Part shown: positions 7,208 to 15,799 of the stretch, in pieces
How the letters are laid out: each line of letters starts with the position of its first letter
How positions within the stretch are numbered: position 1 is the stretch's first letter
Origin: Candidatus Aminicenantota bacterium
Lineage (GTDB): Bacteria > Acidobacteriota > Aminicenantia > Aminicenantales > JAFGAV01
Direction of reading: 5' to 3'
Length of the DNA stretch: 33,478 nt
Assembly: GCA_016933515.1 (NCBI GenBank)
Contig: JAFGAV010000011.1
Location: 1 to 33,478 of the forward strand
Translations under genes and position numbers: made by a program
The notes under the pieces: model-generated
What the model was told of the DNA's origin: nothing
Databases searched by the model: none
Seen by the model: the letters and a program-made list of their open reading frames with translations, nothing else

Positions 7208-8208
7208 ACGTCCTGGTCACGGGCGCCACCGGATTCGTCGGTTCCGTCCTTGTGCCGCGGCTTCTTCGCCGCGCGGAGCTCCGGGAACTCGCCGTCCTCG
7301 TCCCGCCCGAGGAGACGCTTCCGGCCGGCCGGTTTCCGAAGTCGGTCGGCGTCATTCGCGCCGACATCCGGGACCGGGCGGCCGTGGCCGAAGCCTGCCG
7401 CGGGAGAAGCCACGTCATCCACCTCGCCGGCTGCATTTCCTACCGCCGCCGCGACCGCGGCCTCCTGTGGGCCGTCAATCACGTCGGAACGGTGCATGTG
7501 GTCGAAGGCTGTCTCTCCGGCGGTGTCCGTCGCCTGGTCCACGTTTCGACGGTGGGGGCCGTCGGTTTTCACCGCGACGGCCGGCCGGCCGACGAGGACA
7601 CGCCCTTCAATTGGCCCCCGGACTTCGGCTACATGGCTTCCAAGCGCGCGGGCCAGCAGGCCGTGGAGGAGGCGGCGCGTCGAAAGGAGCTGCCGGCCGT
7701 CATCCTGAATCCCGCCTCCATCATGGGCCCCGGCGACCCGAATCCGGACACCCCTCACAACCGCCTCTACCTCATGGCCTGCCGCGGCGCGCTCCTCGTC
7801 TCGTTTTCCGGCGGTTTGTCCGTCGTGGACGTCCGCGACCTGGCGGCCCTCATCGAGCGCGCTCTCGACGCCGGACGCATCGGGGAAAAATACCTGGTCG
7901 TGGGGGCCAACATCGAGTACGCGGAGGTCGTGCGGGCCCTCGGCCGCGCCGCGGGAAGGCGGGCGGCGGCCGTGAAGATTCCGGCGGCGATTCTGACGGC
8001 GGCCGGAGCGGTGCTCGAAGCCGCGGCCGACGGCTTCGGCGGCCGCCCTCCTCTCACCCGCTCGTACGGCCTCCTGAGCGGCTGGCATGCTTATCATTCC
8101 AACGCCAAAAGCCGGAAAGAATTCGGCCACCGATACCTCGATTTCGAGACCACGGTCCGTGACGGCTTCGATTTCTACCGCCGCACCTTCTTCCATAAAA
8201 GGGTCTAA
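7204..8208 (+). CDS. NAD-dependent epimerase/dehydratase (second SDR of the operon)
   Basis: 334 residues. Rossmann motif G7-A-T-G10-F-V-G13, S115 (HVST) and Y143-x-x-x-K147 are all present, so it should be catalytically active. It resembles dihydroflavonol-4-reductase/3beta-HSD-like and HpnA-type SDRs. It is a distant paralogue of the SDR two genes upstream, with little identity outside the motifs. Translation is coupled to the CPBP gene by ATGA. It is the last gene of the neuB operon by spacing; a 297-bp gap follows. The substrate (sugar nucleotide, lipid or sterol-like) cannot be read from sequence. Confidence 0.78.
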   Translation: MNVLVTGATGFVGSVLVPRLLRRAELRELAVLVPPEETLPAGRFPKSVGVIRADIRDRAAVAEACRGRSHVIHLAGCISYRRRDRGLLWAVNHVGTVHVVEGCLSGGVRRLVHVSTVGAVGFHRDGRPADEDTPFNWPPDFGYMASKRAGQQAVEEAARRKELPAVILNPASIMGPGDPNPDTPHNRLYLMACRGALLVSFSGGLSVVDVRDLAALIERALDAGRIGEKYLVVGANIEYAEVVRALGRAAGRRAAAVKIPAAILTAAGAVLEAAADGFGGRPPLTRSYGLLSGWHAYHSNAKSRKEFGHRYLDFETTVRDGFDFYRRTFFHKRV

Positions 8209-8426
8209 AGCCTGTTCACCCGATTTCTCCCTAGGATTCCGCCGCTTCAGCCAGGCGACGCCGTCCGTCGCGGCGGCGACAAAAGGTTGAAGCCGAAAAG
8301 AAAAGACATGTTGATGCGTTGGGAAAGCATTTCTTTTTGTGCGATTCACGGAGAAGATTGAAGTGGGGTGGCGCGACCCAGGGCTCCCTGCCGGCCAAAG
8401 CGGACGGATTCCCCGGTCTTCCGCGT
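8209..8426. other. Non-coding stretch after the neuB operon
   Basis: No supported gene lies here. An 8-bp inverted repeat AAAAGAAA (8296-8303) / TTTCTTTT (8330-8337) with an inner ATGC/GCAT pair could form a weak AU-rich hairpin followed by T residues. It might end the upstream transcript, but the stem has almost no GC pairs. Confidence 0.3.
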
Positions 8427-8455
8427 TTGACAAAATGCGGCTGTTTTTTTAATAT
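8427..8455 (+). promoter_or_regulatory. Promoter of the GT-B-like gene
   Basis: Perfect TTGACA (8427-8432), a 17-bp spacer that includes a T-run, and TAATAT (8450-8455, 4/6). The predicted transcript starts near 8462, about 44 bases before the ATG. Confidence 0.55.
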
Positions 8456-8505
8456 GAGCCCTACTGAAAAATTCCCGGCAGGAATCCCGGCGGCTCCAAA
8501 AAAGA

Positions 8506-9504
8506 ATGACCAAGAAGAAAGTTCTCTTTATCGTCGGCTCCCTGAACACGACGACCATGGCCCACCAGATCCATGACCACCTTCGGGAGTACGACCGCTA
8601 TTTCTCTCCCTTCTACACCGGCAATCTGCTCGACCACATCATTCCCAAATTCAAGTATTTCACCATCATGGCCCAGTCCCACCGGGCCAATACGGTGAAC
8701 TATCTGAAACAGAACAAGCTTCCCATGGACTTCATGGGCCGCTCCCAAAACTACGACTTCGTGGTCATGTGCAGCGACCTCATCATCCCCCGCAACGTCA
8801 AAAGCAAGAGGCTCTTCCTCGTCCAGGAGGGATTCATCCTGCCCGCCAATTTCTGGTTCTTCATGGTCCGCAATTTCGGCTTCCACCGCGTCATCTGCGA
8901 CACGGCGGCCACGGGGTTGTCCGACGCCTACGACCTTTTCTTCGTCGCCTCGAAAGGCTACCGCGACCTGTTCATCCGGCGGGGCATCAAGCCGGAAAAA
9001 ATCCGGGTTACGGGCATTCCCAACTTCGACAACGCCCGGAGCTACCTGGACAACAATTTTCCACATCGCCATTACGTCCTGGCCGCCACCTCCTGCCTTC
9101 GCGAAACGGGCAAATACGAAAACCGGAATCAATTCATCCACAAGGCCAAGGAAATCGCCGCCGGACGGCAGATCATCTTCAAGCTTCACCCCAGCGAGGA
9201 CATCCGGCGGGCCACTCGGGAAATCCGGAAAATCCTGCCCGAGGCGCTCATATTCAGCTCGGGCAACACCAACCACATGGTGGCCAACTGCGACGTGCTG
9301 CTCACGCGCTTCTCCTCCGTCCTCCTCATCGGTCTGGCTTTGGGCAAGGAGGTCCACGCCGACCTGCCCACGGAGGAGCTGCTGCCCCTGATGCCCATCC
9401 AAAACGACGGCGCTTCGGCCCGCATCATCGCCGAGAACATCAAGGCTTATCTGGAAGAGCGGTTCCCGAGATACAAAGACTATCACCGGGAGTACGGAAG
9501 CTGA
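8506..9504 (+). CDS. GT-B-like putative glycan/capsule transferase
   Basis: 332 residues, no signal peptide, so cytoplasmic or membrane-associated. Three features match the pattern of bacterial polysialyltransferases and KpsS-type enzymes: an acidic-Gly motif QEG (107-109), the HP pair (H228-P229 in FKLHPSED), and a downstream double Ser (S270-S271 in TRFSSVLL). CDP-glycerol transferases and UDP-GlcNAc 2-epimerases share this fold. By position after the sialate genes it may transfer the CMP-activated sugar; that is inference. It has its own promoter. The ATG at 8506 gives MTKKKVLFIVGS, a normal first Rossmann strand; the ribosome site is weak. Confidence 0.6.
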   Translation: MTKKKVLFIVGSLNTTTMAHQIHDHLREYDRYFSPFYTGNLLDHIIPKFKYFTIMAQSHRANTVNYLKQNKLPMDFMGRSQNYDFVVMCSDLIIPRNVKSKRLFLVQEGFILPANFWFFMVRNFGFHRVICDTAATGLSDAYDLFFVASKGYRDLFIRRGIKPEKIRVTGIPNFDNARSYLDNNFPHRHYVLAATSCLRETGKYENRNQFIHKAKEIAAGRQIIFKLHPSEDIRRATREIRKILPEALIFSSGNTNHMVANCDVLLTRFSSVLLIGLALGKEVHADLPTEELLPLMPIQNDGASARIIAENIKAYLEERFPRYKDYHREYGS

Positions 9505-9587
9505 ATCCCCCGCGGAGGCGCGGATTCGGCCGCGGATCATCGGCATGCCGGCCGGAAAACGGGGGGAGGCGCGAGCGGAGCTCCAGA

Positions 9588-10523
9588 ATGCCGAATGAGA
9601 CCGATACGGAGTCGCGCCGGACGGACGGCCCGGCCGATTCACGAAAAAAGCACTCGGCGGCCCGCCGGCGAACAGACCTGGTCTCGGCCGCGCTGCTCAT
9701 CCTCACCCTGGTTCCCGCCTGCGGCGACGGCCCGCCCAACGGGTCGGAGAGCGCCGGCGCGGAGCGCGGACTGGCGGGCGCAATGTCCGCCGAAGCCGGC
9801 GGCGCAACGCTGCCCAGGCTCGATCCCGAGGGGACGACCGTCGAAACCCGCTTCCCCGCCCCGGAAGGAACCGTCCGCGAGGACGTCGAAGAAGCCTCCT
9901 TCGCCGCCTACCTTCGCCGCCTGCCGCTCAAACCTCACGGCTCCAAGGTCCGCATCCACGACGGACGCGAAAAGGAGCCCGCGGGGATCTACCTGGCCGT
10001 GGTGGACCTGAGCCTGGGCGCGAGGGACCTTCAGCAATGCGCCGACGCCGTCATTCGCCTCCGGGCGGAATACCTCTTCGCCCAGGGGAGATACGACGAA
10101 ATCCGTTTCCGATTCGCCCGCGACGGACGGCCGCGCCCTTACCTCGTCTTCGCCGGCGAGGACCGGTCCACCGGACGCTTCCTGGCCTACCTGGACTGGG
10201 TGTTCGCCTACGCCAACACCGCCTCGCTGGCCGCGGAAACGTCCGCCGTGGAAAACGTTCGGGACATGCGCATCGGCGATCTCTTCGTCAAACCCGGCCG
10301 CCCATACGGGCACGCCGTCATCGTCGTGGACATGGTCCGCGGCAAAGAGGACGGGAAGGCCCTGTTCCTGTTGGCCCAGAGCTACATGCCCGCCCAGGAC
10401 ATCCAGGTGCTCCTCAATCCCTCGGACCCTGAGCAGGGCCCCTGGTACGCGGCGGAAAGCGGGGCGCCGCTCGTCACTCCCGAGTGGACGTTTTCGGTCT
10501 CCGACCTGCGGCGCTTCCGCTAG
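9588..10523 (+). CDS. DUF4846 domain lipoprotein
   Basis: 311 residues. A long basic N-terminus leads to a hydrophobic stretch (LVSAALLILTLVPAC) with lipobox Cys45, so it is a predicted lipoprotein. The body matches DUF4846 as I remember it: RLPLKPHGSKVRIHDG, the VDLSLGARDLQQCADAVIRL region, and late HAVIVVDM. The family's function is unknown. ATG 9588 follows GGAG by seven bases. The gene follows the GT-B-like gene by 83 bp and may share its transcript. Its stop codon overlaps the stop of the minus-strand barrel gene by four bases. Confidence 0.75.
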   Translation: MPNETDTESRRTDGPADSRKKHSAARRRTDLVSAALLILTLVPACGDGPPNGSESAGAERGLAGAMSAEAGGATLPRLDPEGTTVETRFPAPEGTVREDVEEASFAAYLRRLPLKPHGSKVRIHDGREKEPAGIYLAVVDLSLGARDLQQCADAVIRLRAEYLFAQGRYDEIRFRFARDGRPRPYLVFAGEDRSTGRFLAYLDWVFAYANTASLAAETSAVENVRDMRIGDLFVKPGRPYGHAVIVVDMVRGKEDGKALFLLAQSYMPAQDIQVLLNPSDPEQGPWYAAESGAPLVTPEWTFSVSDLRRFR

Positions 10524-11065
10524 AATAGGAAAGACAGCCCGGCACCGGCCTCGAGGCCGCCGACATCGATGTCGAAATCGGCGGGCTTCATGGGGACATA
10601 GGAATAGCCGAAGCCGAGGTGGAGAAGAAAGCCCCGGGCGACGAGGACGAAAACCCCGGCCCGGCCCGCGCCCCCGAATCCGACGTCGTTCACTTTTCCG
10701 ATGACGTTCTTTTCCATGAACTTGCAGGCCAGAATCCCGGCGCCGCAGTAGGCCGAGACCGCTCCGATCGTCAGCCGGTACCGGAATCCCGCGCCCACGG
10801 GCAGCAGGCTGAGCGTCGTCTCATCCCCGGTGTAGGTCAGCTCCCCGGTGCGCGAGAACGTGTCGCCGGAGACCCAAAGGTCGAGGCGCCGGGTCAAGGG
10901 GACCCCGATTTCGAAGCCGGCTTTCACTCCCCCGCCGTAGATGTCCTGGAAGGCCTTGTCCGTCGGATGGAAATATTGGGCCCGCACGGTGAAGTCCACC
11001 GCTCCCGAGGCCCGGGAGGCGGCCAGGACCGTCATGGCCAGAAACAACAACGCTGTCTTTCTCAT
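10520..11065 (-). CDS. OmpW-like small outer-membrane barrel protein
   Basis: 181 residues with a Sec signal peptide (MRKTALLFLAMTVLAASRASGA) followed by short alternating strands. It ends in Phe (AGLSFLF), the classical C-terminal residue of barrel proteins. Size and pattern fit an eight-strand OmpW/OmpA-like barrel. Its start overlaps the stop of the M12-like protease gene (ATGA at 11062-11065), so the two are translationally coupled and may act together at the cell surface. Ligand unknown. Confidence 0.65.
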   Translation of the reverse strand: MRKTALLFLAMTVLAASRASGAVDFTVRAQYFHPTDKAFQDIYGGGVKAGFEIGVPLTRRLDLWVSGDTFSRTGELTYTGDETTLSLLPVGAGFRYRLTIGAVSAYCGAGILACKFMEKNVIGKVNDVGFGGAGRAGVFVLVARGFLLHLGFGYSYVPMKPADFDIDVGGLEAGAGLSFLF

Positions 11066-12885
11066 GGCACCACCACCACGGCCGGCTCCCCTTCGCGCTC
11101 CTCGGAATTGACGGCCGTGATCCAGTAGGTGTACGCCGTGTCCTTCTCGACTCCTCTCTCCCGATAGGAGAACACATCGGCGTCGACATAGGTCAGCAGC
11201 GTTTTTTCTTCGCCCTCAACCCTGTAGATCCGGTAACGGATGATATCGTCGTTGTCCGGGTTGGCTTCCCAGTTCAGGACATTGATGTATTCCGCCTGGC
11301 TGAGAGACCGGTTGAGGACCTTCTCTCCCCGGGCGTTGAGGGGGATATAAATGAGCCTCAGAAAATTCGCCGTGACGGATTTGCTTTCGTCCATAGTGAT
11401 CGACAGGGGGTTCGCCGCCCCCGATGCGCTCCCGCTCCAACCGTTGAAGATATGGTGGACAGAGGGCCGGGCCGTGACCAGGACCACAGAGCCCCGGGGA
11501 TAGGTGTAGCTTCCGGGAGCCGGGTCGGTCGTCCCGCCCTCCGTGACCCTGATCGTCAGCCACGGATCCCCGCCGGCCTCGTCTCTGTAGCTCGAAACGA
11601 TGCCCTTTGTTTCGCGCAGCGTCCGGGCGTTGTCGCCGTCGGCCGCGTCTCCCGTGGGGGCGCCCTGATGGGTGACAAGCGGACTCGAAAAATGGCCGAC
11701 GCGCGTAACCCCATACCCGTTCCAGTCGTCCGTGTAGGACATCACCGAGCAGTAGCGGTTGCCGTTGTCCCCGGCCCACCGCCAACCGGCGGAATAGGAA
11801 AAGATCCCCGGTCCGGGCTGGACCGCCTGATCCTTGCGGTGGTGGCAGCCTAAATTGTGGCCCAGTTCGTGGACGAGCGTATAGCCCGAGGCCGCCTGCT
11901 GGACGCGGACCAGAGAAAAAGCCTGATGCGGACGGCCGGATGTGAAATTCAGCTGCCAGGCCAGTCCGCCCACATCCTCCACCTCGGCCAGAAGGTCGAC
12001 CATGTCGGCGCCGTGGAGGTTGCGCCAGGAATGGACTTCGTCCATGAAGCCGTCGTCGGGGCGCGTAAGGCGATCGAGGTCCGTATAGGACGAATCCGAC
12101 TCCACGTAGTCGATCTCGTTTGAAAAAACGAGACGCAGGCGGATCCCGGCTCCGGAATTGTCGAACGCCAGTTGGGAAGACTGCACGGCCTGGGAGACGA
12201 CCAGCGCGATGCCGCCGATGCGCGAGGCGAAGTCAGCCGCCGCGGGCGTGTAGACGATCATGAGGTCGACGTTCACCTCCCCATCGGCGGCGGCAAATTC
12301 GGCCCCCAGACCGTCTGCGGGGGGCAAAAGCGGCGGCCCGTCCTCAAGCTCCGCCTCGCTCGCGGCCCGGGGATCGATCTCCCGGACGATGTGCAGCCCG
12401 AGCTCCATGTCCGGCACGAGCTCGAACCTCAGGCCCCATTCCGGAATATCGGCCAAACCCAGGATGCAGCCGTCGGCTGAAGACAGAAGCAGATATCCGT
12501 GCTCGGTCCCGTCGATCGACGCCAGGAACGAACGGACGCCGTTCACGTCGACACCGCTCCTCAGGAGAACGGCCGTAAAGGACGTCCGCTCAAAAGGAGA
12601 GATGACGACTCTTGTCCCGACATCGATCTCCCCGTCCTCCAGGAAAAGGGGATTGATTTCCACGGGCCGGGAGCGGAGGGTCCACGGCGCGGCGCCGACC
12701 GGCCCCGGACGCTCCTCGCCGCCGGCCGTGAAGAGGGGAACGATTCTTTCGCCCGGGCGGCGGTCCCGGGCCGCGAAATCCCGGGCGGACAGGGCGTGAA
12801 GTGCCAGCAACAACGCCGGCAGGACGAACGCCGCCGACCTGAACGACCGCCGCGATGACGCGCGGCTCGGAGGCAGGATTTTCAT
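11062..12885 (-). CDS. Secreted M12-like zinc metalloprotease with InlB B-repeat and Fn3 domains
   Basis: 607 residues. A signal peptide (about 1-34) precedes a propeptide-like region. The metzincin catalytic domain spans about 203-435. The zinc motif is complete, H339-E-L-G-H343-N-L-G346-C-H-H349, with a Met-turn at M382 (SVMSYTD). Residues 443-508 form a divergent InlB B-repeat (TDPAPGSYTYPRGSVV...FNGWSG). About 525-605 is a fibronectin type III-like domain (YINVLNWEANPDNDDIIRYR). Such proteins act outside the cell or at its surface. ATG 12885 is preferred over the upstream in-frame start at 12921 because it begins the signal peptide; the -10 box lies six bases before it. Cys347 inside the zinc motif is unusual. 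Confidence 0.85.
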   Translation of the reverse strand: MKILPPSRASSRRSFRSAAFVLPALLLALHALSARDFAARDRRPGERIVPLFTAGGEERPGPVGAAPWTLRSRPVEINPLFLEDGEIDVGTRVVISPFERTSFTAVLLRSGVDVNGVRSFLASIDGTEHGYLLLSSADGCILGLADIPEWGLRFELVPDMELGLHIVREIDPRAASEAELEDGPPLLPPADGLGAEFAAADGEVNVDLMIVYTPAAADFASRIGGIALVVSQAVQSSQLAFDNSGAGIRLRLVFSNEIDYVESDSSYTDLDRLTRPDDGFMDEVHSWRNLHGADMVDLLAEVEDVGGLAWQLNFTSGRPHQAFSLVRVQQAASGYTLVHELGHNLGCHHRKDQAVQPGPGIFSYSAGWRWAGDNGNRYCSVMSYTDDWNGYGVTRVGHFSSPLVTHQGAPTGDAADGDNARTLRETKGIVSSYRDEAGGDPWLTIRVTEGGTTDPAPGSYTYPRGSVVLVTARPSVHHIFNGWSGSASGAANPLSITMDESKSVTANFLRLIYIPLNARGEKVLNRSLSQAEYINVLNWEANPDNDDIIRYRIYRVEGEEKTLLTYVDADVFSYRERGVEKDTAYTYWITAVNSEEREGEPAVVVVP

Positions 12886-12891
12886 CGCCCT

Positions 12892-12920
12892 TGTATACCA
12901 AATATTCCGGGAAACGTCCA
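12892..12920 (-). promoter_or_regulatory. Promoter of the M12-like protease, predicted leaderless
   Basis: Minus-strand TGGACG (12915-12920), a 17-bp spacer and TATACA (12892-12897, 5/6). Only six bases separate the -10 from ATG 12885, so transcription should begin at or next to the start codon, with no room for a Shine-Dalgarno. Confidence 0.5.
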
Positions 12921-12954
12921 CTCCCCGGCGCGGTCCCGCAAGACCCGCGCCGGC

Positions 12955-14355
12955 CTAGAAATCAGGATCGGAGATTTTTTTCTCCTCAAATTCGCCGAAC
13001 TTCCTGAGGAGCGGCCGAACCTCCTCGGCCTTGCCCACGACGACCAGGACGAAATCCCCGCCCGGAAGAAGACGGGAAGCGGACGCACCGACGGCCTCCG
13101 GCGATGCAGCCCTGACGGCGTCCAAGTACCGGTCATAAAAATCGAATCCCTGACCGTAGAAAGCCAGCCGGGCGACGGCCGCCGCTTTGTTGGCGTTGGA
13201 CTCGAGCGACAAAGGGAACTGGCCGAGGATATAGTTGCGGCCGCTCTCGACCTCCTCGGCGGAGAAGCCTTCGGTCCGGGCCGCGGCGAGCTGCTCCAGG
13301 GTGATGTCCAGCATCTCGCCGATTTTTTCGTTCCGGGTGTAGGAGCTGACCGTGCCCACGCCTCCGGCGCGCCAGCTCTCGAAGGAGCTCCGGACACCGT
13401 AGGTCAGCCCGCGCTTGATGCGCAGCTCGGTGTTGAGGCGCGAGGTGAACCGCCCGCCGAAAAGCGTGTTCATGACCGAGGCCTGGGGAAAGACCTCGTC
13501 CGCGACGCCGAATCCCGGCGCGCCCAAAACGAAATACGCCTGCGTGGCGTCCGGCTTGTCCACGAGGAGCAGCTTTTTTCCCCTCGGCTCGGGGAGCGGC
13601 GGCAGGTCCGAAAGCGCGGCCGGCGCCTCGGATTTCTTCCAGACGCCCAGCGTCCGGCCGAGCAAAGCCTCGAGCTCGGCGCGCCCGATGTCGCCTACGA
13701 CGGCGGCCACGGCCCGTTCGGGCCGGTAGCGTTCCCCGTGAAAACGGCGGGCGTCCCGGACGGTCATCCTGTCCAGGCTGCTTTTCGTCCCGGATGCGAG
13801 CCGGCCGAGGGGATGGGAGCCGAAATAGGCTTTCTGGAAATAAAGCCGGACGGCCTGCATCGGGTTGTCCTTGGCCGCGGCCAAAGCATCCATCGCCCTC
13901 GAACGTTCGCGGGCGAATTCCTCATCGGGAAAAGCGGCGCCCGAAAGAGAAGCCGCGGCGATCTCAAGGAGCCTGGGGAAATGTTCGGCCAGGCTGAAGG
14001 CGCTGACCTGGGCGTACTCGGCCGCCGCGAAGACGCGCAGGCCGGCGCCCATGAAATCGAGCTCCTCGGCGATCGCCTCGGCGCTCAGGGAGGCCGTTCC
14101 CTTGAGCGTCAGTTCGGCCGTCAGGCCGGCCAAACCTTCAAACTCCCCGGGCTCATGGGCCGATCCCGCGCCGGGTATGAGGAGACGGAGGCTGATCAGC
14201 GGGAGTTCGGGATCGGGCACATAAAACACGGTCAGCCCGTTCTCAAGAACGATCTTTTGCGGCACGGGCAGCGTGGCGCCCGCACTCGGGCCGGTTGCGG
14301 CCAGCAAGATCGCGAGGCCGACGGCGACGACGGCGGCGGCGGATCGGTGTTTCAT
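12955..14355 (-). CDS. M16 family peptidase subunit without the zinc site
   Basis: 466 residues with a signal peptide (about 1-27). Two M16 (insulinase/PqqL-type) domains are visible. Aligned to the catalytic partner, the HxxEH site is replaced: GLAGLTAELTLKG stands where GLSHFLEHMMFNG is expected, so H, E and H become G77, A80 and E81. The substrate-binding motif of M16 second domains is present (RLNTELRIKRGLTYGV). This is the known non-catalytic half of a heterodimeric periplasmic M16 peptidase. The start overlaps the stop of the upstream catalytic gene (14352-14355), ensuring paired synthesis. Confidence 0.88.
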   Translation of the reverse strand: MKHRSAAAVVAVGLAILLAATGPSAGATLPVPQKIVLENGLTVFYVPDPELPLISLRLLIPGAGSAHEPGEFEGLAGLTAELTLKGTASLSAEAIAEELDFMGAGLRVFAAAEYAQVSAFSLAEHFPRLLEIAAASLSGAAFPDEEFARERSRAMDALAAAKDNPMQAVRLYFQKAYFGSHPLGRLASGTKSSLDRMTVRDARRFHGERYRPERAVAAVVGDIGRAELEALLGRTLGVWKKSEAPAALSDLPPLPEPRGKKLLLVDKPDATQAYFVLGAPGFGVADEVFPQASVMNTLFGGRFTSRLNTELRIKRGLTYGVRSSFESWRAGGVGTVSSYTRNEKIGEMLDITLEQLAAARTEGFSAEEVESGRNYILGQFPLSLESNANKAAAVARLAFYGQGFDFYDRYLDAVRAASPEAVGASASRLLPGGDFVLVVVGKAEEVRPLLRKFGEFEEKKISDPDF

Positions 14356-15677
14356 CGGGTGCCTCCTTGGGGAATGAGCTTGCCGACGGTCTTTTTTTCC
14401 GGGGCGAAAGTGCGCGCCGCGGCTTCACCAATTTTATCCAGGCTCAGGGCGTCATAGCGGTTCATGATGGTGAAGGCGTGCTCGTAGCTTCCGTAGAGCA
14501 GCTCGGCCAGGCCCAGCAGAGTGGCCTGGCCGGCAATCGTCTGCAAACCGGCGTAAAAATCGCTGCGGATGATGTTGAGGGCCTTCTTGAATTCCCGCTC
14601 CGTGAGGCCCACGGCGCTCAGGCGGGCCAGCTCCTCTTCGATTACGGCCTCCAGCCTGTCAAGATCGGCGCCCGGCCGGGGCTTGACGGCGATCGTGAAA
14701 AGGAACGGGTCGATCGTTTCCTGCATTCCCCCGCCGACGGCCAGGGCAAGCTTCTCCTCGCGGACAAGGCGCCGGTAGAGGCGGCTGCTCTCCCCGTCGA
14801 GAAGCGCCTTCTCCAGGGCGGCCAGGGCCGGGTAGTCCTCCCCGCTGCAGGCCGGGGCGTGATAGGCCATCAGGAACGAGGGCGCCTGGGCCTCCTTGCG
14901 GATGACCGTCAGGCGCGGCCCGAGCTGCTCCGGCTCGACCGTCGTCACGGGCGGAGGCGGAGGCGATGAGGGGATCGAGCCGTAGTGTTTCTTGATGAGA
15001 TCCATGGCGGAGGCGGCGTCGAAATCGCCGACCAAGACCAGGACGGCGTTGTTCGGGGCGTAGAAAGTGCGGTAATACAGGGAGATATCGTCGAGGCTCC
15101 AGCTCAGGATGTCGCTCATCCAGCCGATGACGCTCCAGTGATACGGGTGGGCCATGACGGCCGTCGCCTGGACGGACTCGGCCAGCAGCCCTTCGTTGTT
15201 GTTTTCGACGGCCATGCGCCTCTCCGAGGCGACGACGCCCCGCTCGGACTCGAAGACCTCAGGATCGAAGGCCAGCCCCTGCATGCGGTCGGCCTCGAGG
15301 TCGAGCATGGCTTCCAGGGCCGAGGCCGGAAACCAGTCGGTGTAGACGGTCATGTCTTCCGATGTCCAGGCATTGTTCGCCCCGCCGCGGAACTCCATGA
15401 CCCGGTCGAACTCGCCGGGCCCGAAGCGGGCCGTGCCGTTGAACATCATGTGCTCCAGAAAATGCGACAGACCGGTCGTCCCCGGCCGCTCGTTGCGCGA
15501 CCCGACGCGGAAAAACGTGTAGAGAGCGACGTTGGGAATATCGCGGTCTTCGAGGAGAAGGACCTTGAGCCCGTTGTCCAGGGTGTGGACCCGGACATCT
15601 TCCTTGCGGAAAGCGGCCTGGAGCGCGGCCGCGGCGAGCAGGACGGCCAAAACCGTTCGTGTTCCCTTGCCGAGCAT
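14352..15677 (-). CDS. M16 family zinc peptidase, catalytic subunit
   Basis: 441 residues with a signal peptide (about 1-22), so periplasmic. The inverted zinc motif H72-F-L-E75-H76 is intact, and the third ligand E152 lies 76 residues further on, as in the family (SERGVVASERRM). It should degrade peptides inside a clam-shaped chamber with the non-catalytic partner encoded next. ATG 15677 follows a strong AAAGGAGGT. A Pro-rich linker (SSPPPPPVTT) separates the two M16 subdomains. Confidence 0.92.
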   Translation of the reverse strand: MLGKGTRTVLAVLLAAAALQAAFRKEDVRVHTLDNGLKVLLLEDRDIPNVALYTFFRVGSRNERPGTTGLSHFLEHMMFNGTARFGPGEFDRVMEFRGGANNAWTSEDMTVYTDWFPASALEAMLDLEADRMQGLAFDPEVFESERGVVASERRMAVENNNEGLLAESVQATAVMAHPYHWSVIGWMSDILSWSLDDISLYYRTFYAPNNAVLVLVGDFDAASAMDLIKKHYGSIPSSPPPPPVTTVEPEQLGPRLTVIRKEAQAPSFLMAYHAPACSGEDYPALAALEKALLDGESSRLYRRLVREEKLALAVGGGMQETIDPFLFTIAVKPRPGADLDRLEAVIEEELARLSAVGLTEREFKKALNIIRSDFYAGLQTIAGQATLLGLAELLYGSYEHAFTIMNRYDALSLDKIGEAAARTFAPEKKTVGKLIPQGGTR

Positions 15678-15701
15678 GTGAGGACCTCCTTTTAAAGTTT
15701 T

Positions 15702-15730
15702 AGTATACCGCCACCGAGGCCGAACCGCAA
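15702..15730 (-). promoter_or_regulatory. Promoter of the M16 operon
   Basis: Minus-strand TTGCGG (15725-15730), a 17-bp spacer and TATACT (15702-15707, 5/6). The leader of about 18 bases carries the AAAGGAGGT ribosome site. Confidence 0.45.
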
Positions 15731-15799
15731 AACCGAGACGGACGTGCCGGCGGGAACCCGTTCGACTTTCCTGAATATCCTCCCGGCACGGCGCCCGCC

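Noticed and set aside
8296..8337. Rho-independent terminator of the neuB operon
   Set aside because: The stem is AU-only at its base with a large imperfect loop, too weak to call a terminator; kept only as a note in the spacer.
8769..9587. Possible long N-terminal extension of the DUF4846 lipoprotein
   Set aside because: It would overlap the GT-B-like gene in another frame. The lipoprotein signal and a GGAG site set the start at 9588.
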